Shown: one piece after another, positions 10,858 to 22,340 of the stretch | How the letters are laid out: every line of letters begins with the position of its first letter | How positions within the stretch are numbered: position 1 is the stretch's first letter | DNA from: Eutreptiella sp. 'Long Island Sound 2002' | Taxonomy: Eukaryota > Euglenozoa > Euglenophyceae > Eutreptiales > Eutreptiaceae | Direction of reading: 5' to 3' | NCBI GenBank assembly: GCA_964036045.1 | Contig: OZ038379.1 | Coordinates: 67,672,719 to 67,736,718, forward strand | DNA: 64,000 nt | Translations under genes and position numbers: made by a program | The notes under the pieces: generated by a model | Told to the model about the DNA's origin: nothing | What the model saw: only the letters and a program-made list of their open reading frames with translations | Database searches by the model: none

Positions 10858-12639
10858 CAGGCAGGCGCCCATAGGGACGGGGCACCTGGAGCGACACAAC
10901 GTGGGAGCAGGAAACCACCCAAGGGCCAGGAAGGGCCAGGAACAGGGACCGGGGCGCGGAGAAAGAGGACATCACGGCGGGCACCAGGACCAACACGCAA
11001 GAAGGGGGTACCACGACGGAAGCTCCAGCGCCCCCCCAACCCCAGCGGACGCCGCACGACCTCCGGGGGCGCACGCCCCCAACACACACTGCCGCAGCGC
11101 AAATCGGACGCCATACGGATCACAACGGCACACGCCCACCAGCCACCGGAAACCACACAGGGGATGGAGGGCACACCTGCACGGGGAGAGCTGGCTACAC
11201 CCACAGAGGAAGCCAGTGGGAACACCATCGCACAGCCCAGCACCACGCCCTCACCGCCAGGCGACGACCCCGGCCAGCACAAGGGCCACCCTCACAAGCA
11301 CCGGAAGAGGACGAAGGCACGGCCACAGCACCCAGAGCTAGGGACCAGGACCCCCCGAGGACACGGGACCACGGCACAGGCCCCCAGGGAGGGCACCTAC
11401 CCGACCCACAAGCCCGAGCGGCACACCCAGATCCCCACAGCACGGACCCAGCGAGCCACCCACACCTGACCGCACCCCCCAGCCACCAACCAGCCACACT
11501 CCGACCCGCTCTCCGCAGCATGACACGGGCCAGACTAACCTCCACCGACCCACCACGGCACAGCACGAGGCAGCACGGCACACCGCAACGCAGCGCACCA
11601 CAGTGCAACGCAACACAACAAGGCACCCCAAAGCACAACACGCCACAGCACGACGCGACGCGACGCGGCATAGAGCGGCACACCACGGCGCGACACGGCG
11701 CAACACGGCGCCGCCTAGCTGGGCGCACCGCAACACAGCGCGGACCAACACGACGCAGCACGTCAAAACACGGCAGGACGCAGCACGGCGCACCACAGCA
11801 CACCACAACACCAAGCAAGGGGCGCTAACCGAGGGTCTAACCAAATCAAGCCACCGCACAGCCCGGAAGGAGCAGCACCAGCCCGCCACACAGCGGCAAA
11901 GGGCCACTCCGAGCCCGGCAACAACGGTGGTGGTCCACCCACACAAGCCGCAACCAGAAAGTCAAAACCGGCACCGCGGAGACGAAAGGACACGGCTAGC
12001 CCAGGGCCACACGAAGCCGCCTGGCGCAACCGCCGACCCGGCGGAGCCAGAACCTAACCCGGCAGGAAGGGGCCCCGAGCCCAATGTGTACATAACCCAC
12101 CCGACCCATGGGGCCGGGGCACGGCCTGACAAAACGCAACCACCAACAGCAAACCAGAAAGCCACACGGAATGCCGACCAGTGCGTGCGCCAGCCGTGGG
12201 AAGGCAGAGGGAGGAACAGGCAGACCCCCCCCCGAAAAAAAAAAGTGTGGGGGGGGGGCGCGAGAACAGCCCACAGCCACCACAGCGCCAACCAACACCA
12301 CAAGAGGCGGCCAAACCCCCCACCCAGACAGCACCGAAGACAGGAACCCCCAAAGGGGCGCAGGGGTACCACCCAGCCAAAACCGGCAACACCAAGCCGA
12401 GGGCAGCAGCCTGACGGGAGAAGTGTCACCCAAAACATGCGGACACACACCAGGCTGGGAAGAAAAAAAAACAACCAACAACGCGGCCCGGAAGAGAAGG
12501 GATGGGAGGACAGAGACCACGAGACCCAAGACCGGGACAACCAGCGACCTACACCACAAAGCCCCCCCCCCAAAAAAAACCAGAGGGGAGGGGGCGGGGG
12601 CAAACACCACCAACGGCAACACCCACACACCCCCGCGCC
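10858..12639 (+). other. 3' UTR of LINE copy 2, low-complexity part
   Basis: After the conserved stop, about 1.8 kb of C/A-rich, repeat-prone sequence follows. It can be matched piecewise with the reverse complement of copy 3 (24140-22480). Near 11560-11815 it consists of short CACGGCGC / CGCAACACAGC variants, matched at about 23170-23450. Homopolymer runs (near 12229-12258 and 12566-12577) alternate with them. No frame shows constraint, and the open frames on both strands are compositional. Confidence 0.5.
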
Positions 12640-13262
12640 ACAGGCGGCCCCCCAGGAGGGGCGGGGGCAAGCGGGGCACACGCACGACCGCACGCACACC
12701 CCAACAACCCAACCGATAGGGACGGGGCGCAGCCGAGACCCGAGCCCAGCACACACGCCCACACAGCACACCCCACCCAGGAAAAGCGGGGTATAAGCAG
12801 GGCGCGCACACAGACACACACACGCCCCAACACCCCAGCCAGGAGTGGCGGGGTGCGGCAGCAACCCAGACCCAACTACACATCCCCGCACCGCACCCAA
12901 AACCAGGAGGTGCCAGAGACCACGCAGGACAGGCACACAAGCACACATACACCCCAACACCTCCCCAAGGAGAGGCGGAGCGCGGCCGAAACCCGGACCC
13001 CAGCAAGCACGCCCACACCGCTCACCAGAACCGGGAACGGCGGGGAGCAGGAGGAGCGCGCACACAGCCACGCACATCCCAAAACCCTAACCAAGACAGG
13101 TGAGGTGCAGGCTGAAACCCAAGCCCAACCGCAAACACCCGAACCCCAGCGGGGAAAAGAGGGGCGAAACCACAAACCGTACCCAAACACACCCACCCAA
13201 GACGCCAGCCAGGGCTGGCGGGGTTACCCAAACCCCAACCGAAGCACAACCCGGACCTAAGC
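12640..13262 (+). repeat. Short, decayed version of the dimeric minisatellite
   Basis: About five A/B dimers of roughly 125 bp are recognisable by GCAGCCGAGACCCGAGCCC, CAGCCAGGAGTGGCGGGGTG (near 12836) and GCGCACACA runs. They are much more diverged than those at 1530-4830. The array sits immediately upstream of the conserved 3' block, the same place as the large array in copy 1. Confidence 0.65.
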
Positions 13263-13274
13263 ACAAACGCCACA

Positions 13275-13755
13275 CAGCAGTAGGAAGCCCAGTGTCCATA
13301 GCCCGGGCACTGAGGCAGCCCGTGCCATGCAGGGGACCGGTCAAACGAGATCCGGAGCCCGGGAGTAAGGCTGCATCCTAAGACCTGCGCTGCTTTGGGA
13401 CTCGAGCCGGAGCGTGCAACACCCAAGTGCCTCGGAACCCCAGTACCAAGAACATGCATGCATGCCTTGGGAACAGGTTACGCCAGGAAGTCCGGTTAAC
13501 CTCTAGGGTTCCGCCCAAAAGGTGCGCAAGCACTGGGGCCCAGCCTCCGGGCGAGACACGCACGTCACGGTGGCGGCGATCAGCCCTCCTGGTGTTGCCC
13601 GGGGCCGCTTTGTCCGGGGCTAACAGTCAGGTCTAGCGGGATGTAAGCCTCCTGCCCTCTTCAAGTGCAGAGCCTCTTCCTGTTCGTCAAAGCGGCAACG
13701 CCAGCGGGAACCATGGGGCGCCTCTCCACGACCGAGTGCACCTACCTACCTACCT
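13275..13755 (+). mobile_element. LINE family L, copy 2: conserved 3'-terminal block with (ACCT)n tail
   Basis: Nearly collinear with 4834-5328, beginning CAGCAGTAGGAAGCCCAGTG and ending CACCTACCTACCTACCT at 13739-13755. Differences are scattered substitutions and small indels, including loss of GGGGACG near 13522. The tail is followed by unrelated sequence starting GTAGGTACC. Confidence 0.8.
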
Positions 13756-15588
13756 GTAGGTACCAGTGGCCTTGCTCCAAGAACGGGTTATGGAGGGTCA
13801 GCCACTGTTCCACCACGTCCCCTGCGTGGGCTGCCTCAACGCGGCGCTGCAGGCCCATGCAGGCGAATCAGGTGGACGTGCCTGCTGGCGGGATGTGGGC
13901 CGGGGAGGCTGTGCGCCCAACCCCGGACGCCCCCGGCAAAGGAACGAGGCACGGCGACACACCACTGCCAGCCTCAAAGCGCGCAACGCCATTGCAAGCG
14001 CTGCGGGGCTGGTTCCAGGCGCGCTTGCCTGCACGCCACCCCTCTGAACCCCTACCACCCCCAAGGCACGCAACCTCCGGAAGCGCTCTTATGACCTTAT
14101 GCGCCTCGTCAAGCGACGGGGATCAGGGGCGCGTGTTGCGTGGGGCCGTGGGTTCGGCCATCGCTCTATTGCCGTGTTTGAAAGCAGAGAAGAGGTACGA
14201 GTCAGCTGTGGTCTTTCAATGGGCGCTTGCAGTGGCCCGGCGGGCGGTGCTCTTGGGTCTGTGTCCCTCCGACCGCGGGGCCATATTTCTCGGGTCCCCC
14301 AGAGAACTCAGGCTCTAGGGTGGAGGGAATCACGGGGCACCCACAGACATCGCCCCGACAGAGCCCACCCCGCCGGCGGGTATTGTCCAGGCCCTCTGCC
14401 CGCTGTGGAGGCAAGGGCGCTGCACCGGAGAAGCCTTGTGCCCATGCAACACCCAAAGCCCGGGCACGCTGCCGCACGCGGCGCACTGCGCTATGGCATT
14501 GCGCAAGGTTGGATCCAAGACGAGACCGCACGCAGCAGCATGAACATCCAGGAGGTGGCCGATCAAGTCGCCCACACACGGCAAACGGAAGTGGCCCTGC
14601 AGACCCGGGGCTGCCACGGCGGGCCGGCACAAGGAACCTTAGTCGAGCCCACTGGGATTTTGCTGGTCCAGGCCGCGGACATGGTCCGCGGCGTGATCCA
14701 CGTGTCCCATGTGCGGCAAGCCCGCCGGCAGGGGACCATGTAGCTGTACAGCCTGCCGCGAGCCTGGCCATTCGCCACGTCGGAGATACTGGCCATAATC
14801 TGGCACCTGGTGCCGGAAGGCACCATCGCAGCAAGGGCAGAGGACATCGCCAAGGACCTCCAGGCATGGCCCACCGGCCAGGACTCCCCCTGGCGCCGGC
14901 CAAGGGGCGACCTCCGGGTGGTTCCTGCGGTGGAAGGCCAAATTGGCGCGCCGCTTCTTGCAGACGGGCACAGTCCTTGCTCCCGAAGCAGAATCGAACC
15001 GGTACGCAAAGGAGGTACAACGGCTGCCGGCCCCCTGGGTCCCCCCACTTTTTTACTTGCTGGCGGGCAGTCAGGCCCATGCCACGCAGGCCATCAAAGG
15101 GGCCTTTCTGCCACCCCAGTTGCCGTGGACCCTGGTTCGCAACCTGCAAGCGGGGGCAGCCTGGGTTGGATGGGAAGAGAACGGGCGCCCGGGCCCGTAC
15201 TTCGCCGTGGTACAGGGACAGGCAATACTCGACACCGAAGGCATGGGAGCCGTGGAGTGTGGAGCAATTGTGCCTAACACGGCATGCCGCCGGGTAACGG
15301 CTACCAGCTTGCACCCCCTGCGTACACCGCCAGCATGCCATTGCGTCATGCAAACGGTCCCCCGCTTAGCCCCCAGCCACGCCCTCACCCTTGCAGTGTG
15401 GCCGGCTATGCTGGACGACGTCAAGGACTGGATGACCGCTCCTGGCACCCTTTGCCCCCCGGGACCAGTGCTAGAGCGGCTCACAGCCCCAAAGCCGAGC
15501 GTCCGCCAGGTCCTGCACAGTGCACCGAACCCGACGGACCAGCTCCCCGACGAAGTGCTGGACCTAGCACTGGAACCCTTGCGGGTAC
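13756..15588. other. Unassigned GC-rich stretch with one possibly coding path
   Basis: No transposon hallmark was recognised. On the plus strand one frame from about 14380 reads ALRYGIAQGWIQDETARSSM, passes a TAG at 14741-14743 and continues SEILAIIWHLVPEGTIAARA. A second frame from about 14915 reads WFLRWKAKLARRF, then LPAPWVPPLFYLLAG and PWTLVRNLQAGAAWVGW. These stretches have ordinary amino-acid composition, unlike neighbouring low-complexity frames, so a frameshifted pseudogene is possible. I cannot name a family. Codon-bias analysis would be needed to separate this from chance. Confidence 0.3.
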
Positions 15589-15589
15589 T

Positions 15590-17625
15590 CCGGCCGCCCG
15601 TCCTTGGGGCAGGCGGCCGGGGCCCGTCCCCCGCGTTTCTCGGGCGCGGGCCGTGCGGATGTGGGGGCGCCAGATCGACCCCAGAGCTGGTTGCTGCAGG
15701 GGTGGCGGCAGGGCATACCTCGGGGGGCTGCCTGGTGTCTTTGTGTGCAGGGTCTGTGGTTAGGCGCTCACCCGCTCCCGGCTGCCCGCCCTTGGGGCCG
15801 GCAACGGGCGTCAGCTGCCGCGATGCTGTGGGTGCAGGTGTGCAGGTCTGGGGGCCCCGCATTGGCCCTTGCCTTGCATGCTGTGCCAGGCGTTGCGTGC
15901 CGCGAAGGCGGCAGGAGGTTGTCCGGGATGGTCTCCTCTTGGCGTTGTGAGGTGCGTCCGGAGTTAGGCGCTCTCTCTGTTCCGGCTCCCCTCGCTTGGG
16001 GCAGGCAGCCGGGGCCCGTTGCCCGTGTGTCTTTGACGCGGGGTGTGTGGGTATGGGACCCTCGGACCGTACGCTCTTGGAAGCTGGCGTTGCGCGCTGT
16101 GGGGTGGCAGGAGGGCAGCCCCAGCAGGGATGCCTCGTGCCTTTGTGAGGGGTGTCTCTGGTTAGGCGCTGAGCCTCAGCCCAGCCGCCTGTCTTGGGGG
16201 CAGGCGGCCGGGCTCCACTGCCCGCGTGCTGTGGGTGCGGGTGTGCAGGCATGAGGACCCGGTACTGGCCCTTTGATTTGCATGCCCTGCAGGGCATTGC
16301 ACACAGCGGGGATGGCAGAAGGTTGCCTGGTGGCGGGGGGCTCCTCTTGCCGTTGTTAGTCGCGTCTGGCGTTAGGCGCTCTCCCTCCTCTGGCTGCCAG
16401 TCCCTGGGACAGGCAGTTGGGGTCCGCTGACCATCTGTCTTGGGCGCGGCAGAACCAGGTATGGAGGCCAGACACCGACCCTCCAGCGCATGTTCTTGCG
16501 AGCTGGCGTTGCGCGCTGTGGGGGGGGGTGAGAGGAATTGGCCGGGACAGGTGCCTCGTGCCTTCGTGGGGGGCATTTTGGGTTAGGGGCTGTCCCTCTC
16601 CCACCCGCCCATCCTTGGTGTAGGCAGCCGGGGCCCATTGCCCTTGTCCTTTGGGCGTTGGAGGTGCGGGTATGGGGACCCCGAACCAACCCCAGAGCGG
16701 AACGCTCGTGCGCTGTTGGGGCGGCAGGAGGGCATCCGCGGAGCCGGTGCCTCTTGCCTTCCTGAGGGGCGTCTGGGGTTAGGCGCTCATGCCCCCCCGG
16801 CTGCCCGGCCTTTGGGCACGAGGTCGGCGTCCGCTGCCCATATGCTGTGGGTGCCGGTATGCAAGCGTGGCAGCTCAGCACCGGCCCCTTGGCATGCTTG
16901 CTCTGCTGGGCTTTGTGTGCGGTGGGGGTGGCAGGAGGCTGCCCGTGTGGGGGGCTCCACTCGCCATTGTGTGGGGCGTCCGGGGTTAGGCACTCTCATT
17001 CCCCCAGCTGCCTGTCCCTGCGACGGACAGCCGGGGGTCGTTGCCCGTGCCTCTGGGGGGCGGGGGATACGGGTATGAGTGCCCGGCACCAACCCCACAG
17101 CGCACGCTCTTGCCAGCTGGTGTGGCGTGCTGTGCCACTGGCAGGAGGGCTTCCCCAGGGGGTGCAGTTTGTACCTTCGTGAGTGGCCCCTGCATTTTGG
17201 CGCTCCCCCTCTCCCAGCTACCCGTTTTTGCGGCAGGCAGTTGGGTTTCGCTGCCCACATGCGGTGGGTGCGGTTGTGCAGGCGTGGGAACCCGGCACTG
17301 GCCCGTTGGCTTTGATTCCCCTGGAGTCGCGTGCCGCAGGGGTGGCGGGAGGTTCCCCGGGGGGGGGGGGGGGGGCTTCCGGTGTTTTAAGGGGCGTCTG
17401 GGGTTAGGCGCTGTCCCTTTCCCAGCTGCACATCCTTGGAGCAGGCAGCCGGGGCCCGTTAGCCGTGTCGCTTGGGCGCGGGAGGTGCGGGTATGGGGGC
17501 CTGTCACCAGCCTCGCAGGACGCCCTCTTGCGAGCTGGCTTGGCGCCCTGCGGGGCTGCAGAACGTTCCATGGGGGGGCTTCCTGCCTCTTGGAGAAATG
17601 TCTGGGGTTAGGCACTGTCCCTTGT
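15590..17625. repeat. Tandem array, about 205-bp monomer alternating as a 410-bp dimer
   Basis: The motif GGTTAGGC(G/A)CT recurs at about 15760, 15964, 16162, 16372, 16583, 16779, 16986, 17197, 17404 and 17608, a mean spacing near 205 bp. Successive monomers alternate: one type carries ATGCTGTGGGTGC(A/G)GGTGTGCAGG, the other GTG(T/C)CTTTG followed by GGGTATGGG(A/G/C). The array is thus a two-monomer higher-order repeat, about five dimers. Divergence between units is considerable. A G18-type homopolymer run lies near 17360. No coding frame is supported. Confidence 0.75.
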
Positions 17626-18303
17626 GTCTTTCTGTGGGTCCGGGTGTTGTGTTTGCCGTGCCCCTGTGCCAGTGTGGGTGCTTCGAGGTGCTGTGTGTGC
17701 CGTGGTGCTGTTTGGTGTGGGGGTGCCCCCCTCCTTGGGTGTCCATCCCTCGCTGCCCTGGTGCTCCCCCTACTTAGCTGGCGCGGTTCACCCTTTGCTT
17801 TTTTTCCCTGCGTTCTGCCGTTACCCTCTTCTGCGTTTACCCTGTGTTTGGTCTACTCGTTGCATTTGGCGGGCGCCCAATACTAGACGCTGTTTACCCT
17901 TTCCTACATGCCTTCCCGCTCGGGTCGGCCCTCCTGCCAGCTGCGCATTTTGCCCTGTTCCGGTAGTTTATGACAGTGCTTTTCCTTTTTTCATCTTTCA
18001 TTCTTTTGCGGACCTGTAGGAGAGTGTATGTGGGTCCGGGAAACACGGTGTGACGTGCCACTCGTTCGGTGCTAGCGGTGCGTTGGTGTTGCGATTAGAT
18101 TCACAATAGCGTGGGGCGTGGTGGGCCCCCTCTTGTTCTCTTTTTGATCTCTCTTCACTGACCTGCCGGGAGTGTGCGGGACAGTGCGGTGTTGTGACTG
18201 TGTTGACGGCGCGGGGATGTGTGGTTGGCATAACATTCCTTCGTTCAGCAGAGGCGATGCGTTTGCTCTACGCTTTTTCCCTTGTTAACAGTACTTCTCT
18301 CCT
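17626..18303. other. GT/TC-rich flank left of gypsy-1, no gene seen
   Basis: G/T-rich on the plus strand, with a weak internal duplication near 18010-18060 and 18160-18215 (GACCTG(T/C)(A/C)GGGAG(A)GTG). No motif or constrained frame was found. It resembles the GT-rich flank on the other side of gypsy-1 (33977 onward), so gypsy-1 may have inserted into one such tract. Confidence 0.35.
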
Positions 18304-19244
18304 TGTTCTGATATCCGTGTGCTTGTTGATGTTGAGATGGAAGTTGGTGTACCCCAAAGCTTCAAAAATCAAATCAACAATAAAATTAACAGCAAATCCA
18401 AGAAATATGCACAAGTCCCAAACAACCAATATGAGCAAGAGACAACACAAACAAATGATGTAAGGGTCCCCAAATCTCAGTAAATGTTGCAAGGAATGGC
18501 ATCATACTGAGATCTTAGCGATCCCTTTGCACACTAACAAAATGAAATATTTGTACAAGGCACAAGATGCGAAGCATGCTAACATGCAAAACCCCTTGAA
18601 ATGTGTCGGCGCCAAGGGGAGCCATCAACCGGCGACCAACACAAACAATAAATGACCATGCAACACCCCTGCTGTCGGCTACACATAGAATCAAATCACT
18701 TGAATAACGCATCAAGTGGCACAAAGATATGACAAAAACATGCAGAAAAGCAGCTGCCCTATAATTAAGTGTAGAACGAGCACCAACCGTCAAACACTTG
18801 AAAAAAGGGTATCAATTCACTTGGATGATCGGCTGGTATCAAGAACAACTTGACAATGACGGTTGACGGCTCTTAAACCCTCGGATCAGAAAAACTTGAC
18901 CTTTCTGACCACCGAAAGTTCAGTACTCATAATTAAGTTCTGAAACTTATTTGCACTGTACTGGCACCGTCAAGAGGAACCCCAACAAAAGCGCCTGAAA
19001 CACTATTCCAAACATCGCGATATGTCGCCTGTGATAGCGACAGTGATCGGCGGCGACCAGCAGCTCATGCCAACGCAATTTACCCTCAGTTTCCAGAATC
19101 CCTGCAGTCCTGTCAAGAAAGAAATCAAATTTGGCAACTTTCTAAAGTCCTGAACTGAAATTCTCAAGCACTGTCCACTCTGGATCCCAGTACAGCCTGG
19201 AATGCATACCTATGCAAAACCCTGCCCTGTTCTATGCTATTACA
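18304..19244 (-). repeat. Gypsy-1 3' LTR
   Basis: Plus strand begins TGTTCTGATATCCG and ends CTATTACA, giving TGT...ACA termini. It matches 33037-33976 along its whole length with scattered substitutions. CTCCT precedes both LTRs on the plus strand, so the inner boundary could lie 5 bp further left. Confidence 0.85.
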
Positions 19245-19253
19245 CCCCCCTCC
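19245..19253 (-). promoter_or_regulatory. Gypsy-1 polypurine tract
   Basis: On the minus strand GGAGGGGGG lies immediately upstream of the TGTAATAG start of the 3' LTR. That is the position and composition of the plus-strand-primer tract of LTR retrotransposons. Confidence 0.75.
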
Positions 19254-19942
19254 ATGACTCAGAGCTACCCCAGCAATCAACAGGTAGCCCTGGCAATGCC
19301 AGAACGACAAAAGCATTAGGACAGCGGCTCACATCCAACTGGAATTCGCGGAGCTCAGAGCACCTAAGCGAGACAGAAGCACATATGACAGGGAAAACCA
19401 CCACAGACACAGCAGACACAACAGGGTGGGTGGGCGGGGCAAACCTCAGACCAGGTGGTCCCTGCTTTGCTTTTACACCCCCCTCCTCAGCCCAAACAGC
19501 CCTGCCTGATACTTCTGCAGGGGTGAGTTGGCGAGAAATAGCCAAATAGCAAAGTTCACGTCTGCTGAGCACCCCCCTCCCTAGCCTGGAGCACCCGGTC
19601 TGAATTACAGGCCTCCTGGCGAGAAACAACACCTACGGTAGACATGTGGGCGACAATACACATCAAACGACAGGAAAAACAACACAAGGAGAGAGGAGGT
19701 AATGGAGGGAGACTACGCTGCACTGCTGGGGCCCACTGGAGTGGCCCTCCCACACCATGGGGAAAAAAATAGAGACCCACAAACCATGACGCGGCCAACC
19801 TGCCAACAGCTGGTAAAAAAATAGATGTGAAAGCCTACAAGCAGTACAACATAAAAAATCAGGATATGGACGGTTGCCATGTCCCTGACGTCAATCAAGA
19901 AAAGGATAAGGGGATGGCCCACCCCCATGAGGGGGGGGGGGC
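19254..19942 (-). other. Gypsy-1 3' untranslated region
   Basis: Between the chromodomain stop (19943-19945) and the polypurine tract. No recognisable domain. It contains C-rich and CT-rich patches (near 19929-19941 and 19566-19582). No additional gene is supported. Confidence 0.5.
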
Positions 19943-21453
19943 TCACTTCAGATCCGACAGTTTCAGATCCAGCCTGTGACGCTTGTTGTACTTCAGCCAG
20001 TCCTCCTGGATATCATGGAGGAAGGAAGTGGCCGGTTGCCATTCGGGCTCCGGGTAGCCGCGGTACTTCACCCGCCACCAGAGCTTACAATTAGCCCCCG
20101 ACCCCCGCATCTCATGCTTGAGGATTCTGTCAACAACATAGCCCACAGTTTCCACCAGGCCCTTCCGCTCAGAGAAAAATTGCAGCGGCGCCTTGGCACC
20201 ATCCCTATATGGCACATAGGGCTTAAGCCTGTCAACAGGCAACACCGATTCGAGTCCATTGTAATTCACCCTGTAAGTGGACTCAGACAGACACTGCAAC
20301 ACCTCAGGAGGACCTTGCCAGAGACGGTCGAACTTGGGATACACAGGGGGCAACTCAACGCGATTACGCACCCAGACCCTGTCCCCAGGCCAAAACACCT
20401 GTGGTGAATGCGCCTTTAAAATTTTTTGATACTCACGCTCGTGAATGGACTTCGATTTATCCCCCACGGCGTCCCTCTCCTGCACCAGGCGCCTGAAAAA
20501 AGCGCCAGCATCCTCGCACCCCTCCTCGTTAACATAGGGGGGGCAGTCGCCGCAGCCAGTCGGCTCTGTCCCAAGAACTAACCGGTGTGGCGAGTACGGG
20601 TGTACAGCGCCCGGCAAGTCATTCAACCCCCACACAGCAAGAGGCAAACTAGTAACCCAGTTAGTATACTTCCCCCTACCTCTTTGCTCAAAAAATTGAC
20701 GCAACGAGCAAATCACTGACTGGACAGCCCGCTCTGCCCGTCCATTGGACTGCGGGCGGTAAGGAACGGTCTTATGATACTCTGCTCCCGCTAGCTCACA
20801 AAGCGTTGATATAAAATCATTGCTAATGATACTCTGGTTATCAGAGTATATGGACTGAGGCATGCCCATGAAAAACACACGGCGATCCGAAAATAACAGG
20901 GCCGCCTTGCGGGTATCCAGACCCTTCTGCTGACAGGGTATCGCAAGAATGTACCCCGTCAGGCGACACACAATCACTTACACGTAATCGAAAATTTTGC
21001 CTGTGGCTTCATGCTTGCAACGGGGGAGAGAGAAAAAATCCATACTCACGGAAGAAAAAGGATAATGAGGGATGGGCGCGGAATGACAAGTATCAGGGTG
21101 ACGACCACGTTGAGCCTTGGTGGTGCTACATATATGACACGAAGCAACCAAACCCTTAATATGAGAGTCCAAGCCTGCTGCACAAGAAAATGTGGGATCC
21201 AGGCACACAAACGTTCTGTTGAAAACCACCACGGTCTTGCGGAACCCGGGATGAGAGTAACTATGTACCGCCAGAATCACCTGGTCCAGAATTTAAACCG
21301 GCACAACAATGCGCTGATTTTTCCTGAGCTTCCCCATGGACCAAACAAAACCATGTGCCACCGTGTTGGCAATGGCGTCTTCCAACATTCCAAAATCTGA
21401 AAATCGACTGTAACCCCTATAATGAGACTCCCAGTCTTCATACAATATTTTCC
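19943..21453 (-). pseudogene. Gypsy-1 integrase with C-terminal chromodomain
   Basis: Integrase inserts the cDNA, and the chromodomain would steer it to modified histones. On the minus strand the zinc-binding N-terminus reads HSYSHPGFRKT...CHIC (HHCC). The core has SVSMDFFSLP (first Asp), SIYSDNQSIISNDF (second Asp) and SNGRAERAVQSV (Glu), giving a DDE triad. The C-terminus has GYVVDRILKHEM, LWWRVKYRGYPEPEWQPATS and the aromatic-cage region of a chromodomain, ending DLKLSDLK and TAG. A TAA near 20978 interrupts FDYV|VIV, and another stop separates the zinc-finger start near 21290. The left coding part is cut off from RT-RNase H by the LINE insertion ending at 21470. Confidence 0.85.
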
Positions 21454-21469
21454 CTGCAGGGGGTATTTT
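21454..21469. repeat. Target-site duplication, left copy
   Basis: CTGCAGGGGGTATTTT directly precedes the AGGT tail of LINE copy 3 on the plus strand. It matches CTGCGGGGGTATTTT at 24622-24636 with a 1-base gap. Confidence 0.85.
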
Positions 21470-22019
21470 GAGGTAGGTAGGTAGGTAGGTGCACTCGGTC
21501 ATGAAGAGGCGCCCCATGGGTTCTGCTGGCATTGCTGCTGTGACAAACAGGAAGAGGCTCCGCGCTTGAAGAGGGCAGGAGGCTTACATCCCGCTAGACC
21601 TGACTGGTGGCCCCCAACAAAGCGGCCCCGGCCAACACCGGGAGGGCTGATCGCCGCCAGCGTGACGTGCTTGTCTGGCCGGGAGGGTGTGCCCCCGTGC
21701 TTGCGCACGTCCCCTCCTTTGGGCAGAACCCTAGAGGTTCACCGGACTTCTTGGCGTATCCCGTTCCCAAGGCATGCATGCATGTGCTTGGTACTGGGGT
21801 TCCGAGGCGCTTGGATGTCGCACGCTCTGCCTCGAGTCCCAAAGCAGCGCAGGCCTTAGGATGCAGCCTTACCTCCGGTGTCCGGATCTCGTTTGGCCAG
21901 GTCACCTGCATGGCACGGGCTGCCTCAGTGCCCGGGCTATGGACACTGGGTTTCCTACTGTTGCGTGGCGTTTGTGCTTGGGTCCGGGTTGTGCTTGGGT
22001 CTGGGTTTCGGTAACCCCG

Positions 22020-22340
22020 CGGGCCCTGGCTGGGGTCTTTGGAGGGTGTGTTTGGGTACGGTTTGTGGTTTCGCCCCTCTTTTCCCCGCTGGGGTTCGCG
22101 GTGTTTGCGGTTGGGCTTGGGTTTCAGCCTGCACCCCTCCTGTCCTGGTTTGGGGTGTGGGATGTGCGTGGCTGTGTGCACGCTCCTCCTGCTCCCCGCC
22201 GTTCCCGGTTCTGGTGTTGCGTGTGGGCGTGTGTGTTGGGGTCCCGGTTGCAGCTGCACCCCGCCTCCCCTTGGGGACGTGTTGTTAGGGCCTGCGTGCG
22301 GTTCTGCGTGTGCCCTGCTTGCCCCCGCCCTTCCTGGGGG
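22020..22340 (-). repeat. Decayed minisatellite remnant in LINE copy 3
   Basis: Reverse-complement equivalents of the A/B monomers (CTGGCTGGGG, GTGTTTGGGTACGG, GGTTTCGCCCC) lie just before the conserved 3' block on the minus strand. There are about two to three diverged units. They show that the minisatellite seed belongs to the element itself. Confidence 0.5.

Larger units (their letters stand above)
5329..13755 (+). mobile_element. LINE family L, copy 2 (5'-truncated, Dualen-like domain set)
   Basis: The copy starts abruptly in an RNase H domain right after the ACCT tail of copy 1 and ends in its own ACCT tail (13740-13755). In order it contains RNase H, a Cys/His zinc finger, an Ulp1-like cysteine protease, a Pro/His-rich linker, an RS-rich segment, a conserved C-terminal domain ending at 10857, and a 2.9-kb 3' UTR. 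APE endonuclease and RT would lie upstream and are missing here. The RNase H plus protease combination is known from Dualen non-LTR elements of Chlamydomonas, so assignment to that group is an inference. At least one in-frame stop and several frameshifts show that the copy is dead. Confidence 0.7.
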
